DNA of 64,000 nucleotides from Hyalella azteca (taxonomy: Eukaryota; Arthropoda; Malacostraca; Amphipoda; Hyalellidae). The position numbers were made by a program, and so were the translations under genes. The first letter of the stretch is position 1, and the number at the start of each line of letters is the position of its first letter. Of this stretch, positions 22,001 to 29,300 are shown piece after piece. The notes beneath the pieces are model-generated. The model ran no database searches, was not told the DNA's origin, and saw only the letters and a program-made list of their open reading frames with translations. Location: the NCBI RefSeq assembly GCF_000764305.2, contig NW_025931515.1, forward strand, positions 1 to 64,000, written 5' to 3'.

Positions 22001-22826
22001 TAAATTTCTCTTCTGCATTTGGTTATTCTTTTCTATGAATTTAAAAATCTTCTTCTCTATTTTCCAGGTCAAAATCTGGTTCCAGAACAAGCGGTCCAAG
22101 TTCAAGAAGATCTACAAGACCCAGGGGGGCGGACCGCCTCTTGGGGGAGACGCTGAGCTGGCGGGGGAGATGCAGAACAACTTGGGGCTCATGGTGAACG
22201 GCCCCGAGTCCCCAGCCTCCCCAGCCTCCACCATCGACCACAGTCTAGACTCCCACCAAGCCTCGGGACTGGGGCCATCATCTGGGAGAGGGGGAGGTGC
22301 CCCCTCAACCGCCACTCCTGAGCCCCACGGCCACTCCTCACACTCATCCCCCGCTGGGGGATCAGGTGGGGGTTCTAGGTCCAGTGGGGGGAGCCAGATG
22401 TTGCACCATCAACAGGGGGAGCGCCCTCACTCCCACCAGTCCCCCGCGGGGCACAATGAACTGCAACAAACAATGAAGTGTGAGATGATGAACTCCCCCG
22501 CGGAGATGATGTCACTGCAACACAGAGACCACATGACGTCACCCAGAGACATGATGACTTCACCACCCATGCCTTCTCCTAAGGATATGATGATCCCGGC
22601 GATGCATGGAAATCCTATTGGAAATCATATCCAGGGAGGACCCATGGATCCTAGGAGGATGGCTATGGATGCAGCCGCAGGACACATGGCTGGGTATCCT
22701 ATCCATCATCCACACGCAGGACATCCAGGACATCCACAATGGGATCCAGCATCCACGTATATGTACTGGAACCACTACGGCGACATGGCGGCAGCTCATC
22801 AGATCAACCAGCAGATTATGACATAG
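825..22826 (+). CDS. Dll: Distal-less homeodomain transcription factor (complete, 3 coding exons)
   Basis: The coding sequence is the join of 825-1038, 8481-8665 and 22068-22826, which gives 385 residues. Distal-less/Dlx proteins are nuclear transcription factors that specify distal limb identity and also act in neural tissue. The homeodomain is residues 90-149. It begins [20 protein letters not shown] and carries the recognition-helix core [11 protein letters not shown], with invariant W48, F49, N51 and R53, Q50, and the Dlx-type K52. The N-terminal part is rich in Tyr, Gln and Gly. The C-terminal part is Gly/Ser/Pro/His/Met-rich and ends close to a WNHYGDM motif. Both introns have canonical GT-AG borders: intron 1 is phase 1, and intron 2 is phase 0 between homeodomain positions 44 and 45. 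The length is somewhat above the Drosophila protein (about 330 residues, from memory). The coding exons are GC-richer than their surroundings. Upstream non-coding exons cannot be excluded. Confidence 0.94.
1070..1215. repeat. 33-bp minisatellite at the start of Dll intron 1
   Basis: Four or so tandem copies of a 33-bp unit contain TACCTTACTGATGGTGAATG. The central copies are nearly identical and the flanking ones degenerate. The array starts about 30 bp after the Dll exon 1 donor. The unit itself contains ATGGTGAATG, resembling the exon 1 donor context (gatGGTGAGTG), so the array may have been seeded from exon-edge sequence. That origin is only a suggestion. Confidence 0.8.
1216..1826. other. 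Intron 1 sequence, nothing specific
   Basis: This is unique intronic DNA. A weakly repeated stretch around 1335-1450 contains several TTGGCTATC and CAGATGGTCA words. An open frame at 1302-1595 has no recognisable domain and no homology I can name, and is treated as chance. Confidence 0.4.
1827..2500. mobile_element. Two opposed copies of the minisatellite-bearing repeat family
   Basis: A + oriented copy begins near 1827 with the family head (GGCAGTCTAACCCGGCG, then CCCGTTATCCTGAATACC) and reaches a single truncated core unit at about 2160-2207 (CCTGGATACGCGCCCCGACA). A second copy follows in inverse orientation from about 2285: the tail TTGTGCGCC is followed by about three core units to 2480 (read as CCAGGATACTTATCGTGTCG). 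The two copies are tail to tail. No coding capacity is visible, and the 86-aa and 60-aa frames here are core repeats. Confidence 0.65.
2501..4409. other. AT-rich intronic DNA, no feature seen
   Basis: This is unique AT-rich sequence within Dll intron 1. I see no arrays, no transposon motifs and no open frame with a recognisable product. Confidence 0.5.
4410..4875. repeat. Mixed degenerate minisatellites (TCCATTGCATTACAG-like, ACCACTGC-like, 27-bp)
   Basis: Three adjacent low-complexity blocks occur here. About 4410-4560 has words like CCATTGCATTACAGTC. About 4620-4735 is a run of CCACTGCACC words. About 4785-4870 has three copies of a roughly 27-bp unit containing CACGCAACACTCTGCATACG. Open frames on both strands are a by-product of the repeats. 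Confidence 0.7.
5085..5230 (-). mobile_element. Partial copy of the minisatellite-bearing family (core + tail)
   Basis: The tail word TGTTGCGCGCC is followed by two core units in inverse orientation (GCGCGTATCCAGGATACTTA, then CGTGTCGGGATATT), the second diverged. No clear head is visible on the right side, so the copy appears truncated or badly decayed. Confidence 0.7.
5231..5685. other. AT-rich intronic DNA, no feature seen
   Basis: This is unique sequence. A GC-richer patch lies at about 5560-5685, just before the next array. No gene or element is recognisable. Confidence 0.4.
5686..6315. repeat. 19-bp minisatellite, about 30 degenerate copies
   Basis: The tandem unit is GTTAATGCGTAATGCATAC with frequent substitutions (GCGCATG, GTATACG variants). 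It is most regular at 5940-6200. Because 19 is not a multiple of three, no long frame is kept. The array ends directly at the following 24-bp array. Confidence 0.9.
6316..6775. repeat. 24-bp minisatellite, about 19 copies
   Basis: The unit begins GCGTCTACATGATAGATGAT and is 24 bp long, so each copy adds eight codons in every frame. Frames therefore stay open on both strands (133 and 170 codons on the minus strand, with histidine-rich octads such as RRVHHLSC). I read these as repeat by-products, not genes: they lie in Dll intron 1 and lack any flanking coding sequence. Confidence 0.9.
6776..7889. other. AT-rich intronic DNA, no feature seen
   Basis: The sequence from 7000 to 7500 contains loosely repeated words (AAACCCATT, TCTTTTAA), but no regular period. 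No gene, RNA or transposon signature is recognised. Confidence 0.4.
7890..8425. repeat. Degenerate AT-rich ~22-bp minisatellite next to the exon 2 acceptor
   Basis: This block of about 24 imperfect copies of TATTTTACTTGTAATTTAAT ends roughly 55 bp before the exon 2 acceptor. It is highly diverged, so it is probably old. Confidence 0.8.
8481..8665 (+). CDS. Dll: Dll coding exon 2 (N-terminal and central homeodomain)
   Basis: The exon follows the acceptor TACGTTTCAG. It completes codon 72 (GTG, Val) and encodes residues 73-133, including [20 protein letters not shown] and [17 protein letters not shown]. It ends in phase 0 at donor GTGAGC after homeodomain residue 44, the intron position I expect for Dlx genes. 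Homeodomain residue 37 is Lys where Drosophila Dll and the downstream paralog have Ser. Confidence 0.95.
8682..8915. repeat. 26-bp minisatellite immediately after Dll exon 2
   Basis: About nine copies of a 26-bp unit containing GGCTGGGTAGGCTGTGGTGA start some 15 bp after the exon 2 donor. Together with the array after exon 1, this places expanded minisatellites at both donor-side intron starts. Minus-strand frames of about 100 codons are repeat by-products. Confidence 0.9.
8916..9525. other. Intron 2, short degenerate repeat then unique DNA
   Basis: Four or five loose copies of TGTGTAGTCTGTATAGCCAT occur at about 8985-9120. The rest is unique, with no recognised feature. Confidence 0.5.
9526..9785. 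repeat. 18-bp minisatellite (GTATAAGTTACGGCCACC)
   Basis: About 13 degenerate copies of an 18-bp unit vary between GTATAAGTTACTGCCACC and GTATTAGTTACGGCCACC. It is directly followed by the 40-bp array. Confidence 0.85.
9789..9952. repeat. 40-bp minisatellite, 4 near-identical copies
   Basis: The word TACAATTTACACCCACAGAA recurs at 9791, 9831, 9871 and 9911, giving an exact 40-bp period with almost no divergence. The array is therefore young compared with its 18-bp neighbour. Confidence 0.9.
9953..10490. other. Intron 2 DNA, no feature seen
   Basis: This is unique AT-rich sequence with some loosely repeated TTATCGTTA words from 10380 on, which grade into the next array. Confidence 0.4.
10491..10815. 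repeat. ~32-34-bp minisatellite
   Basis: Roughly eight copies contain ATCGGGTGTTATCGTTAAAG, with the unit length varying by one or two bases through an A-run. The word TTATCG is also part of the 12-bp unit at 11879-12438. Confidence 0.85.
11103..11267. other. Assembly gap (165 N)
   Basis: The run of N lies between the 24-bp minisatellite and an unrelated core repeat. Confidence 0.99.
11268..11398 (+). mobile_element. Core-repeat fragment of the minisatellite-bearing family
   Basis: Almost three core units (ATATCCCGACACGATAAGTA, CCTGGATACGCGCCCCAACA) lie between the gap and the adapter junction. No head or tail is present. The fragment is bounded on both sides by assembly breaks, so its genomic position is doubtful. 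Confidence 0.85.
11399..11436. other. Nextera transposase mosaic-end junction (library artefact)
   Basis: The 38 bases are CTGTCTCTTATACACATCT followed immediately by its exact reverse complement AGATGTGTATAAGAGACAG. This is the synthetic Tn5 mosaic-end pair used in Nextera libraries, and the circularisation junction in mate-pair preparations. It is not organismal DNA. It joins a core-repeat fragment to the 24-bp array and marks a chimeric join in the assembly. Confidence 0.98.
11879..12438. repeat. 12-bp array (TATCGCTGCTGT)n, about 47 copies
   Basis: An almost perfect array of TATCGCTGCTGT has one visible variant near 12395. It begins at a single N (11878) and continues on the right into the sequence TGCAATTAATATTTTTG. 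The same arrangement recurs, much shorter, at 13325-13400. All + strand frames are open (AVI, YRCC or SLLL repeats), but this is intronic. Confidence 0.97.
12439..13322 (+). mobile_element. Unit 1 of a tandem duplication, carrying one family copy
   Basis: About 350 bp of flank (TGCAATTAATATTTTTG, then GACATTCATATA) are followed by the family head at about 12803 (GGCAGGTTAGCCAGGC, TTTGCACGGGGTTG), an AT-rich body and one truncated core unit at 13300-13322 (AATATCCCGACACGATAGGT). It is paralogous along its length to 13323-14430. The tail is lost at the join with the second unit. Confidence 0.75.
13323..14530 (+). mobile_element. Unit 2 of the tandem duplication, with a full-length family copy
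   Basis: A short (TATCGCTGCTGT)n remnant (13325-13400) and the same flank lead to the head at about 13812 (GTTAGCAAGGCTTTGCACGG). The AT-rich body follows, then about three core units (14274-14440) and the tail near 14484-14510 (GCAACACGCAAACTTTGACA). Head to tail is about 720 bp. No protein is encoded; the 78- and 81-codon minus frames are core repeats. Confidence 0.75.
14531..14990. other. Intron 2 DNA, no feature seen
   Basis: The stretch is unique, becoming purine-rich towards the following array. No gene is recognisable. Confidence 0.4.
14991..15323. repeat. 32-bp purine-rich minisatellite, about 10 copies
   Basis: The unit contains AGAGCACTAAAGAGAAGGCG, followed by CAGCGCCACA. Copies at the right end are near-identical, while those at the left are shortened and diverged. 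Confidence 0.9.
15324..15545. other. GC-rich unique island in intron 2 (candidate regulatory DNA)
   Basis: This is a non-repetitive block with GC and CpG content above its surroundings. It contains GCGATTATTGGCGATTATAG (two GATTAT words) and GGCAGGTCGCGCGGAGGC. There is no open frame. Being the only non-repeat GC-rich DNA within several kilobases makes it a candidate conserved element, which is inference only. Confidence 0.3.
15546..17145. other. Intron 2 DNA, nothing specific
   Basis: This is AT-rich unique sequence. A short degenerate repeat of GTGCGGTTCNTGGTCC occurs at about 16205-16270. Open frames at 16368-16562 and 16628-16834 encode nothing recognisable and are ignored. Confidence 0.4.
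17146..17300 (-). mobile_element. Partial copy of the minisatellite-bearing family (core)
   Basis: Three core units occur in inverse orientation (CCAGGATACTTATCGTGTCG, GATATTGTATATAGGGGCTG). They end at GATATTGCCTGGACCGGAAA, which corresponds to the body-core junction seen in other copies (GTGCAGGCAATATCCCG reversed). The tail is missing at 17146. Confidence 0.8.
17301..18105. other. Intron 2 DNA, nothing specific
   Basis: This is unique AT-rich sequence. Loosely repeated GCGTATCCTAATC words occur at about 17795-17900. No gene or element is identified. Confidence 0.4.
18106..18690. other. GC-rich unique island in intron 2 (candidate enhancer)
   Basis: Nearly 600 bp of non-repetitive sequence is clearly richer in GC than the flanks. 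It includes GGATTAGAGGCCATTAAG (homeodomain-type ATTA cores) and CCGATAAACCGGCC. The frames are closed by stops. It is the longest repeat-free, GC-rich, non-coding block in the Dll intron and lies about 3.4 kb before exon 3. A regulatory role is inferred from composition alone. Confidence 0.35.
18778..18960 (+). mobile_element. Head fragment of the minisatellite-bearing family with 15-bp expansion
   Basis: The head word GCAGGTTAGCTCGGCGTCGC leads into five copies of GAATCCCGTTATCCA, a word normally found one to three times in this part of the element, then AATGTGAGCTAATTAAAATG. No core or tail follows, so the copy is truncated. Confidence 0.6.
18961..19689. other. Intron 2 DNA, nothing specific
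   Basis: This is AT-rich unique sequence. AAGGGCTGGACGAAATAAAG at about 19304 resembles the edge words of mariner-type elements, but no partner repeat was found. Confidence 0.35.
19690..19965. repeat. 27-bp minisatellite arranged as an 81-bp trimer
   Basis: Nine or ten 27-bp monomers of type TTTATATCATTTTGGGAAAC fall into three recurring variants (GGGAAACCTCC, GTCCAACCCTTG, GNCAACCCCC) that cycle with an 81-bp period. The frame stays open for 116 codons because 27 is divisible by three, but no start context or neighbouring exon supports a gene. Confidence 0.85.
19966..20795. other. Intron 2 DNA, nothing specific
   Basis: From about 20440 to 20730 there are loosely repeated words such as CAACTCGAGCTC, AACTCGAACTTCAACTCG and TTTAACTAG, without a clean period. 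No gene is recognised. Confidence 0.4.
20800..21195. repeat. Short (CGTCCCTCGC)n run and 17-bp TGTCTGCCACCGTGGCA array
   Basis: A ten-base CGTCCCTNGC run covers about 20808-20875. From about 21030 to 21195 there are eight or so copies of the 17-bp unit TGTCTGCCACCGTGGCA, which contains the palindrome TGCCACCGTGGCA. Because 17 is not a multiple of three, each strand shows the same repeat in several open frames, none of which I call. Confidence 0.85.
21196..21865. other. Intron 2 DNA, nothing specific
   Basis: Two or three GGATACATAGCCATCTNTAG words lie near 21310-21375. The rest is unique AT-rich DNA. Confidence 0.4.
21868..22058. repeat. ~95-bp tandem duplication just before the exon 3 acceptor
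   Basis: The two copies are at about 21868-21962 and 21963-22056. Both run from TGTATTNTGTT through AATTTCTCTTC to TTTTCTATGAA, so the pyrimidine-rich tract upstream of the acceptor exists twice. Only the second copy is followed by TCTATTTTCCAG and the exon. Confidence 0.75.
22068..22826 (+). CDS. Dll: Dll coding exon 3 (recognition helix and C-terminus)
   Basis: The exon starts at GTC after TATTTTCCAG and encodes residues 134-385. These comprise homeodomain helix 3 ([17 protein letters not shown]), a Gly/Ser/Pro/His-rich linker, a Met-rich stretch with repeated DMM words ([17 protein letters not shown]), a His/Pro tract ([14 protein letters not shown]) and the end [19 protein letters not shown]. 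The stop is TAG 22824-22826. An upstream extension of this frame into the intron (from 21882) is excluded by the splice site and homology. The exon is much GC-richer than its flanks. Confidence 0.95.
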   Translation, partial: VKIWFQNKRSKFKKIYKTQGGGPPLGGDAELAGEMQNNLGLMVNGPESPASPASTIDHSLDSHQASGLGPSSGRGGGAPSTATPEPHGHSSHSSPAGGSGGGSRSSGGSQMLHHQQGERPHSHQSPAGHNELQQTMKCEMMNSPAEMMSLQHRDHMTSPRDMMTSPPMPSPKDMMIPAMHGNPIGNHIQGGPMDPRRMAMDAAAGHMAGYPIHHPHAGHPGHPQWDPASTYMYWNHYGDMAAAHQINQQIMT

Positions 22827-22990
22827 GTTTCCATTATCTTTATTTTTTATTTTCATCCTAAAAATTTTTTCGCCAAACGTAAGATCAGGAAAATGTTGGA
22901 AGAGTTTTTTGTACTGTTCAAGTTTATTGATACGTTCAAAAAATTTTAGGAACCATGCAAAATAAATGTGTTGAGAATATTTCAAACAAT
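22827..22990 (+). other. Dll: Probable Dll 3' UTR with AATAAA
   Basis: AATAAA at 22961-22966, 135 bp after the stop, is the first canonical polyadenylation signal. Later candidates lie near 23405 and 23630, so longer 3' UTRs are possible. Confidence 0.5.
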
Positions 22991-24040
22991 AGCTTTACGA
23001 ATTTGTTTATTACGTAGTCGAAAAAATGTGCATATCGCAAATTATTATTTTTTGGTAACATAATTTTATTGATCAGTGACTTCAATTTCAAAAAATTTCC
23101 AGTAATTATAAGAAAAATTCATTTAATTTTGCTCACCAATGAGGACTTTAAATAATATTTGGTTTCGTTAGCGTTACTATTGTTCTGTATTGGAGAGTCC
23201 CCCTGCATATCAATTGCGTTTAATAATATATAAAAATATAATGCTTAAAACGTAAATATAAATTTATCGTTCAATGCCAAGCTGATAAAAATTTTTAAAT
23301 TCGCTAATTTGCTAAATCTTGTTTAAAAATTTTGTTCAATTATACGAATATATTTCATGTTCTGAGCTCATGGAGACTCGATGGATTCTTAAAAAATTTG
23401 ATAAATAAAATTTAAATCAAAATATCGTTTATATAACGAGGAACGTCGATGAATGGGACACTCTAATTGCATGTCAAAATTGTTGACTTTTCCTCAATTG
23501 ATCATGGAAGTTTTTCCATAAAAAATAATTAAGTTTAGAAGGAAGGTTTCTCTCAAATACAGAAGCTTTCTGTTACTCTTGATTTAGTAATTTGTGTAGA
23601 ACTGTTATGTACAGAGACAAGTAACTGTAAATAAATACTTTATAGATACTTCACTCTCGCTGAGACCTGCAGCACAGCGATTGCTTGTACAGCAAGAAAT
23701 TTAAATTAATGCCCAACGTTAGATTCTGAAATTTTGGGATAAAATTAGAAATTTGAAGCAGATTTGAAAACCCAAATTATTTGCATTCTCTTGTCATTTA
23801 GAAACATTGAGTTTTTCTATGTAGAATAGGGTTTCTTTTTCATATAGAAATATAATTTTTGCAAACCCCATCTCGTATGTTGACGTTTGTTAATAAATGT
23901 AAAAGTCTTTCTGTGGTACAAAATTTCGATTCTCGATAATTAGGCAGCACTTGAATCAAAATGTAAGATAGAAATATCGTAGATATCTTAATTGTTATGC
24001 GAGAGTTGACTAGATATAGAATATCTTGTTCAAACGCTTA
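22991..24040. other. AT-rich DNA downstream of Dll, no feature seen
   Basis: The stretch is unique, with further AATAAA words. No open frame of interest is present. Confidence 0.4.
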
Positions 24041-24250
24041 GCACATTTGTCCAGTGTTGAACTCTATTGCTGCTTGGTGCCAGTAGTGACCGCCACTACA
24101 AATGCTAATTGCTACTAATTAATCAACACTGATACCGTGCTACTGGCCTCGTGTATTGGCTTACTGGGTCCATTAGTGGCCAGTAGCGGCCATAAACCCG
24201 GCCAATAGCTCGGTAAATAGTGGCTGTTAGTATTTAGTAGATGCAGTGGC
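24041..24250. other. GC-richer block with repeated GTGGCCAGTAGCGGCC-like words
   Basis: About 200 bp contains variants of AGTGGCCGCCANTACT and AGTAGCGGCCATAA on both strands. It is probably a degenerate short repeat. The 62-codon frame starting at 24246 has no recognisable domain. Confidence 0.4.
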
Positions 24251-24704
24251 CGCCAATACTGTACCAGTTTGCAAGTACCTTATTGAAAAATCAAAAGTGA
24301 ATTATCGTTGGCCGACCGAAATTCAAAAATTCTTCGCTAATTTTCAATGGCTTAGTAATTTATCAGCGGCCAGCGTATGTATGGCCGCCTCAAAGTCGAA
24401 GATGGTTTTCAACGCGAAGTTAAAAGCATATTAGATATTGAACTTCAGAAAATGCGATCTGACCTATATAGAGCGAACGCTTGTTCAAGATTCTCGACTT
24501 GAAAATCCAGTTTGTGTGTTTTTTTATTGAATTCACAATGCTGATTAGAATCTATCTATGACAAGATAGATAGACAGATATCGGCTTGTATATTCAAGTT
24601 TACGCGTAAAGATATCAGGTGTCGTTTTTGGCCATCTATATAATATAGGAGACATACGACAGTTCTTTTAATTGTATAAAAAATCGCGAGTGTCTACAAG
24701 TGCA

Positions 24705-24935
24705 AAATATAAGGCTGAATACGAGGCTGGATGTGAGGCTGAATATAAGGCTGAATATAAAGCTGAATATATTGCTGAATACGAGGCTGAATATGAGGCT
24801 GGATGTGAGGCTGAATATAAAGCTGAATATATTGCTGAATATGTGGCTGGATGTGAGGCTGAATACGAGGCTGAATATGAGGCTGAATATATTGCTGAAT
24901 ACGAGGCTGAATATAAGGCTGAATATGAGCAGCAT
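24705..24935. repeat. 12-bp array (GAATAYRAGGCT)n, about 19 copies
   Basis: The unit is GAATATGAGGCT and variants (GAATATAAAGCT, GAATATATTGCT, GGATGTGAGGCT). The variants partly recur with a longer 60-72-bp pattern. Open in every frame (EYEA, LNIR and similar), it is a repeat and not a gene. Confidence 0.9.
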
Positions 24936-25129
24936 ATCTACGGGTAGCCCCAACACTCATGTTATTCACATAACATGTTCTAGATATTGATATAATTTAG
25001 GTTTAATTATGCCCACATTTCCTGTACAGTGAGTACAGATGTTGAAACATGGCAGGTTTCCCTTCACCCAACCTCATGAGTCTTGCATGAGTCAGTCTCT
25101 GAATCGTGCGTGATTATTCATGAGTTATT

Positions 25130-25475
25130 CATGCCATTCATAGACATCTACCCAACATTGATTAACACATGTTATGTCTATGGAATCATGCAGAGCATTG
25201 ATCGGCATATGTTATGTCTATGGAATCATGCAATGCATTGTTCGGCATATTTTATGTCTATGGAATCGGGTAAATCATTGATTGGTATAGATTACGTCTG
25301 TGCAATCATGCAGAGCATTGATTGCTATCGATAATGTCTATGCATTCATGCAGAACATTGATTGGTATAGATTATGTCTACGGAATCATGCAGAGCATCG
25401 TCTGGTATAGATTATTTATGAGTAATCATGCGGAGCATTGATTGTTATAGATTATGTCTACATAATCATGCAAGC
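25130..25475. repeat. 40-bp minisatellite, about 8 copies
   Basis: The 40-bp unit contains TTATGTCTATGGAATCATGC and GAGCATTGATNGGNATA. Divergence is moderate between copies. Confidence 0.9.
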
Positions 25476-26395
25476 ATAGATAAATCCATATTGCATACAC
25501 TACATCAGTATGGATAGGACTGGGTGCCATCGACACTATTTATTTAGTTATAATCTATTGCATAGACAGTCCGCACTCACACTCCTATGTATATTTGTTA
25601 CATAAACTGTACATACATACTCATACCGTGCCTTGTGTTTGATTACTTACCTCAATCTATTCATGTATTACTCAGTTCATTCATCAGTTAACTGCTGAAT
25701 GACTTAATGAGTATAATAAATACACTCAAATAAATCAGTGATAATTTTTCCAAATATTGATGCACTGTTGCACTCGTGTGGGTCATCCTGACCCACTTTG
25801 GCCCGTGAAAGTGCGTATCAGTGCTACGAGCAGAAAGTGTGTCAACATTAGGAATTTATGACCCATTTATTATCTTGAGTATATGTTGACAATATGCCAG
25901 ATATTGCATAATGACGGCGCTCGGTGTAACGCAATAATATTGCAGAATGTCAGCCGAGATCAGCAATAGCGGCTACACGAAGATATTTTAATTAATTTAA
26001 TATATTAATTTAATTTAATTTAATATCGCCTTCACGTTTCAATTCGACATAATTTTAATAACCGCCTCATTAATTTTCCCTATGCTGTTTAACCGCATTT
26101 GGGGGTAAAATCAATATTAATAATTACGTCTAAAACAGTATATATAGAGGTTATTAATCGGTAATGGAAGATACCTTTTTGAAACTATTTTAATATGAAT
26201 TGAGGAATGTATTTTACTATTTTTGTAATAGTATTGAGAGCTGTATTTAAAGAATTACTTATAATCTATTATGAGGTAGTATTCGAGGGATGAGGAGGTT
26301 ATTGAGGAAATATTTCAGCCGCCATAGCCGCAACGCGCCTCTCATCGCGGCTGCGCTACAAGTGAACATAACTGACGCCTGGCATGGTTGAGCGG
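25476..26395. other. Intergenic DNA with one perfect IR3 palindrome
   Basis: This is mostly unique AT-rich sequence. At 25778-25796 is a perfect inverted repeat GTGGGTCA-TCC-TGACCCAC. Around 26320-26395 there is a short CpG-rich patch (GCCGCAACGCGCCTCTCATC). No gene is seen. Confidence 0.5.
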
Positions 26396-26399
26396 GACC

Positions 26400-26850
26400 T
26401 GCCTTAATAGGCTGAAATCAGGCAAGCCATAAAATAATAGCCATAAATTAGGCAAGACACATCATATAAAAACCATAAATCATATAAGCCAGAAACTATA
26501 GGAACAATAAATCAGGCAAGTCCTAAAATATCAAATCAATGAACCAGTTAAGCCATAAACTATAAAAGCCATATAACAGCCCTAAATCAAGCAAGTCCTA
26601 AAATATCAAAGCAATAAACCAGTTAAGCCATAAACTATAACAGCCATAAATCAGGCAAGTCAAGACATAAATCAAAATAAATAAAAATAAAATATCAAGA
26701 CATAAATCAGGTAAGCCATAAACTACAGGAGCAATAAATCAGGCAAGACTCAAAACAGACACGCCATAAACTATAGTAGCCATATTTCAGGCAAGCCATA
26801 AACCGCAATAGCCATAAACCAGGCAGGCCTTAAGCCAGGCAAGCTACATT
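26400..26850. repeat. Degenerate repeat rich in CCATAAA words
   Basis: The irregular array of AGCCATAAATCAGGCAAG-like units contains ten exact CCATAAA words in about 420 bp, plus near matches (ACATAAA, CAATAAA). The unit length is variable, and there is no coding potential. Confidence 0.7.
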
Positions 26851-27570
26851 GATAACTTTCTTAATAAAGTCAAAATTGAAAATGAAAAATTAATTACATA
26901 AATGATGTGGGAATTGATATAATATTGATGAATAGTGAATTTAAATTGATATATTGATTTGTGTATGCATTATATCCTAGTCCTAGTATTCCACTGAACG
27001 AGAAACATATGCACAGCATACATATAATATACATATAAAACATTTATTTATAACAGACGTATAAAATACATCACTCAACGTCTCTAACAGCAACACGAGT
27101 TTGAGTGCGGCGTTCCAGTCTTATCGTGCGATGTTTGAAATGCATTAATAATTGCATGCAATGTTTTAATAACTGCTCGCTATCGACACATGAAATCTTA
27201 ATTGCCATTCTAATCGATGGAAAGTTTGTATCCTCTTGCAAGAACCCAATGAAAAAAGTTCCGCTGCACGATTTCCTGTTTTTTAGAGTAAAATAACGAG
27301 ACTGAAACTTTTAATATTGGATGAATATTTCTGAAAATCTCTTATCATTTTACAAGATGTTTTCGAAATGAACGTTTGAAATTCTTTATTCTGCTCTTAA
27401 ATAACAATGATGAGAACGAGAGATGTCGGAATTCAAATGATGAGAATGATAAGAATTTGTAAAATAATGATTGGGAGCGAGTGATGGCGAACTGTAACTT
27501 TACCAAACAATTCACGAGAAATTGGGAACTAAATTTATTTAATGTTTTTTAATTTGTTATATCACCAATT
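26851..27570. other. AT-rich intergenic DNA, no feature seen
   Basis: The stretch is unique. The 63-codon frame at 27105-27296 has no recognisable domain. Confidence 0.4.
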
Positions 27571-28370
27571 ATGCACTATCATTTTTTATTTAAGCAGGTT
27601 TCATCGAAGACCAGAGAATTGGTTTTATTGACAATTTTCTCATTAGTTTTTTCAATATATCGAGCAACATTTTTCGTTTGCACTGGTAAATCGATGGTTA
27701 ACTCTGCACGTCCATCCGGCCTTCTCGTGTCACTTTATGTCACCAGCCTCTTCACCAACGTCCCAACTGAAGAAACATTAGAAATTATTGCGAAGCACGT
27801 ATATTTTCATCCATGCAACTTTGCCGGCTCCACTAATACCTAAGAAAATTTTCCTCGATCTGCACTTCTGAATCACCTTTCCGGACTCTAGACAACAAAA
27901 TTGAACGACGAACCAGCGGCGTAGCCATGGGCTGTCCCTTTGGTCATACTTTTGCTGAGTTCTATATGTACGAATGCGAAATTAAAAATCGAGTACTTTG
28001 AGATAAACAGATCATGCCCGAATTGTACTGCAGGTATGTCGATGATATCTTCGTTGTCGTTCGAGATGAAAAACGATTGAGGAATCTACGTATAGCCTTG
28101 AAATGAATTCTGACTTGAAGTTTACTCGCGAACTCGGAAAAAAATCGTACCTTTTTTACATGTATTCGTCCAAGCGAAAAATAATTCGCTCGTCCCCAAA
28201 GTATACCAGATACCAAAAATGTTGGGCGAGTCCCCCAGCGAATGCCTGCAGAGCGCTACAAAAGAAGCACAATACGTGCTCTCATCCAACGGGCTTTTAA
28301 AAGCTGCTCATCTGAAAAAGACTAAAACACGGAGCTAAGTAATTACAAAATAATCTTAGTCAATAATGGG
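27571..28370 (+). pseudogene. Penelope-like element reverse transcriptase remnant
   Basis: Pieces of a Penelope-type RT occur in order but in shifting frames. They are SLYVTSLFTNVPTEETLEII (27730-27790, cf. the family's DVxSLFTNVP), TSGVAMGCPFGHTFAEFYM (27913-27970, cf. GVAMGSPLGPTLANF), YCRYVDDIFVVV (28029-28064, the catalytic YVDD box), NSDLKFTREL (28104-28133), and LIQRAFKSCS (28282-28311) followed by ELSNYKIILVNNG. Stops and frameshifts interrupt every segment, for example after NTKYL-like positions near 27843 and at 28000. The copy is therefore dead and 5'-truncated. No GIY-YIG endonuclease domain is evident downstream. Family assignment is confident from motif order. The exact boundaries are not. 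Confidence 0.85.
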
Positions 28371-28474
28371 TAATAATAAATCTCAAAACTTCGATTCAAC
28401 CAAAACAGACTCAACAGCGAACCAGAGACTAAAGCAGAAGTTACAACAGCTACTACGAGAACCAAATGACCAGA

Positions 28475-28499
28475 GGTTACGATCCTTCGGATCGTAACC
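28475..28499. other. Perfect 11-bp hairpin (GGTTACGATCC / GGATCGTAACC)
   Basis: The arms 28475-28485 and 28489-28499 flank a TTC loop. It lies about 100 bp past the RT remnant and could be part of the 3' region of that element. GATCTGAAGGATCAGATGAA just beyond it forms a second, weaker inverted repeat. Confidence 0.7.
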
Positions 28500-28885
28500 A
28501 GATGATCTGAAGGATCAGATGAACGGATACTTCACATAAATATCGTAAGCATAACTAACGGCAAAATTTAAACTTCTGATCTATTGCAAAATAAAAAAAA
28601 AAATAAAAAATCTTATGCTGAACAATAACCCCGGCAATAAACGGAGTTTTCCAAGAGACCAAATTTTTCTATTAATTTTCCTGCAATATAGAAGGTTTGG
28701 TGCTTTAATTCTTTATCAACTTCACATTTTCATGATTTGGCGATTATTTTTAACCAAATTGATTTTTGAATAGAATGCTATTTACACGATTTTCTACTTA
28801 TGTCCATCAAAATTTCATTGCTCGATGCGTCTTGTAACTTGTTAACGAATGATTGTTACCTTCGAAACGTTGTTTACGAAAGAAA
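28500..28885. other. AT-rich DNA, no feature seen
   Basis: The sequence is unique and may include the 3' end of the Penelope-like copy. No terminal repeat was identified. Confidence 0.3.
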
Positions 28886-29300
28886 AGTGTTCCTGTGTTT
28901 TGTGAAAAATGTCCCGTGTGTTCTTACCTAGAACACGATGTTCCAGAGTTTTTGTCCAGAAAGCGATGTTCCAGTGTCTGTGGAAAATGTTCCTGTGCTC
29001 TTATTTAGAACACGATGTTAATGTGTTTTTATCTAGAACATAATGTCTCTGCGCTGCTAAAAGACGGTTTATGTTTTCGTAAGAACAAGATGTTGTTGTG
29101 TAATTAACAAGTGCTCAAGTTTTTGTCTTCTTCGGAAGACCGCTGTGCTATTGTGTTCTTAAGGGAGATATTCTTGTATTGCAAGCAGAACAAGATGTTC
29201 TCGTACCTCTAATAAGAACAAGAAGTTCTCGGGCCTCTATAAGCAGAACAAAATGTTCTCGTGTTCCACAGCAGAAAAAGATGTTTATGTGTTCCATGAA
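28886..29300. repeat. Degenerate repeat with AGAACAnnnTGTTCT palindromes
   Basis: Some eight or nine irregular units of about 35-50 bp are centred on AGAACANGATGTTCNNGTGT. At least two are perfect IR3 palindromes (AGAACAAGATGTTCT near 29187 and AGAACAAAATGTTCT near 29246). The divergence suggests an old array. Confidence 0.65.
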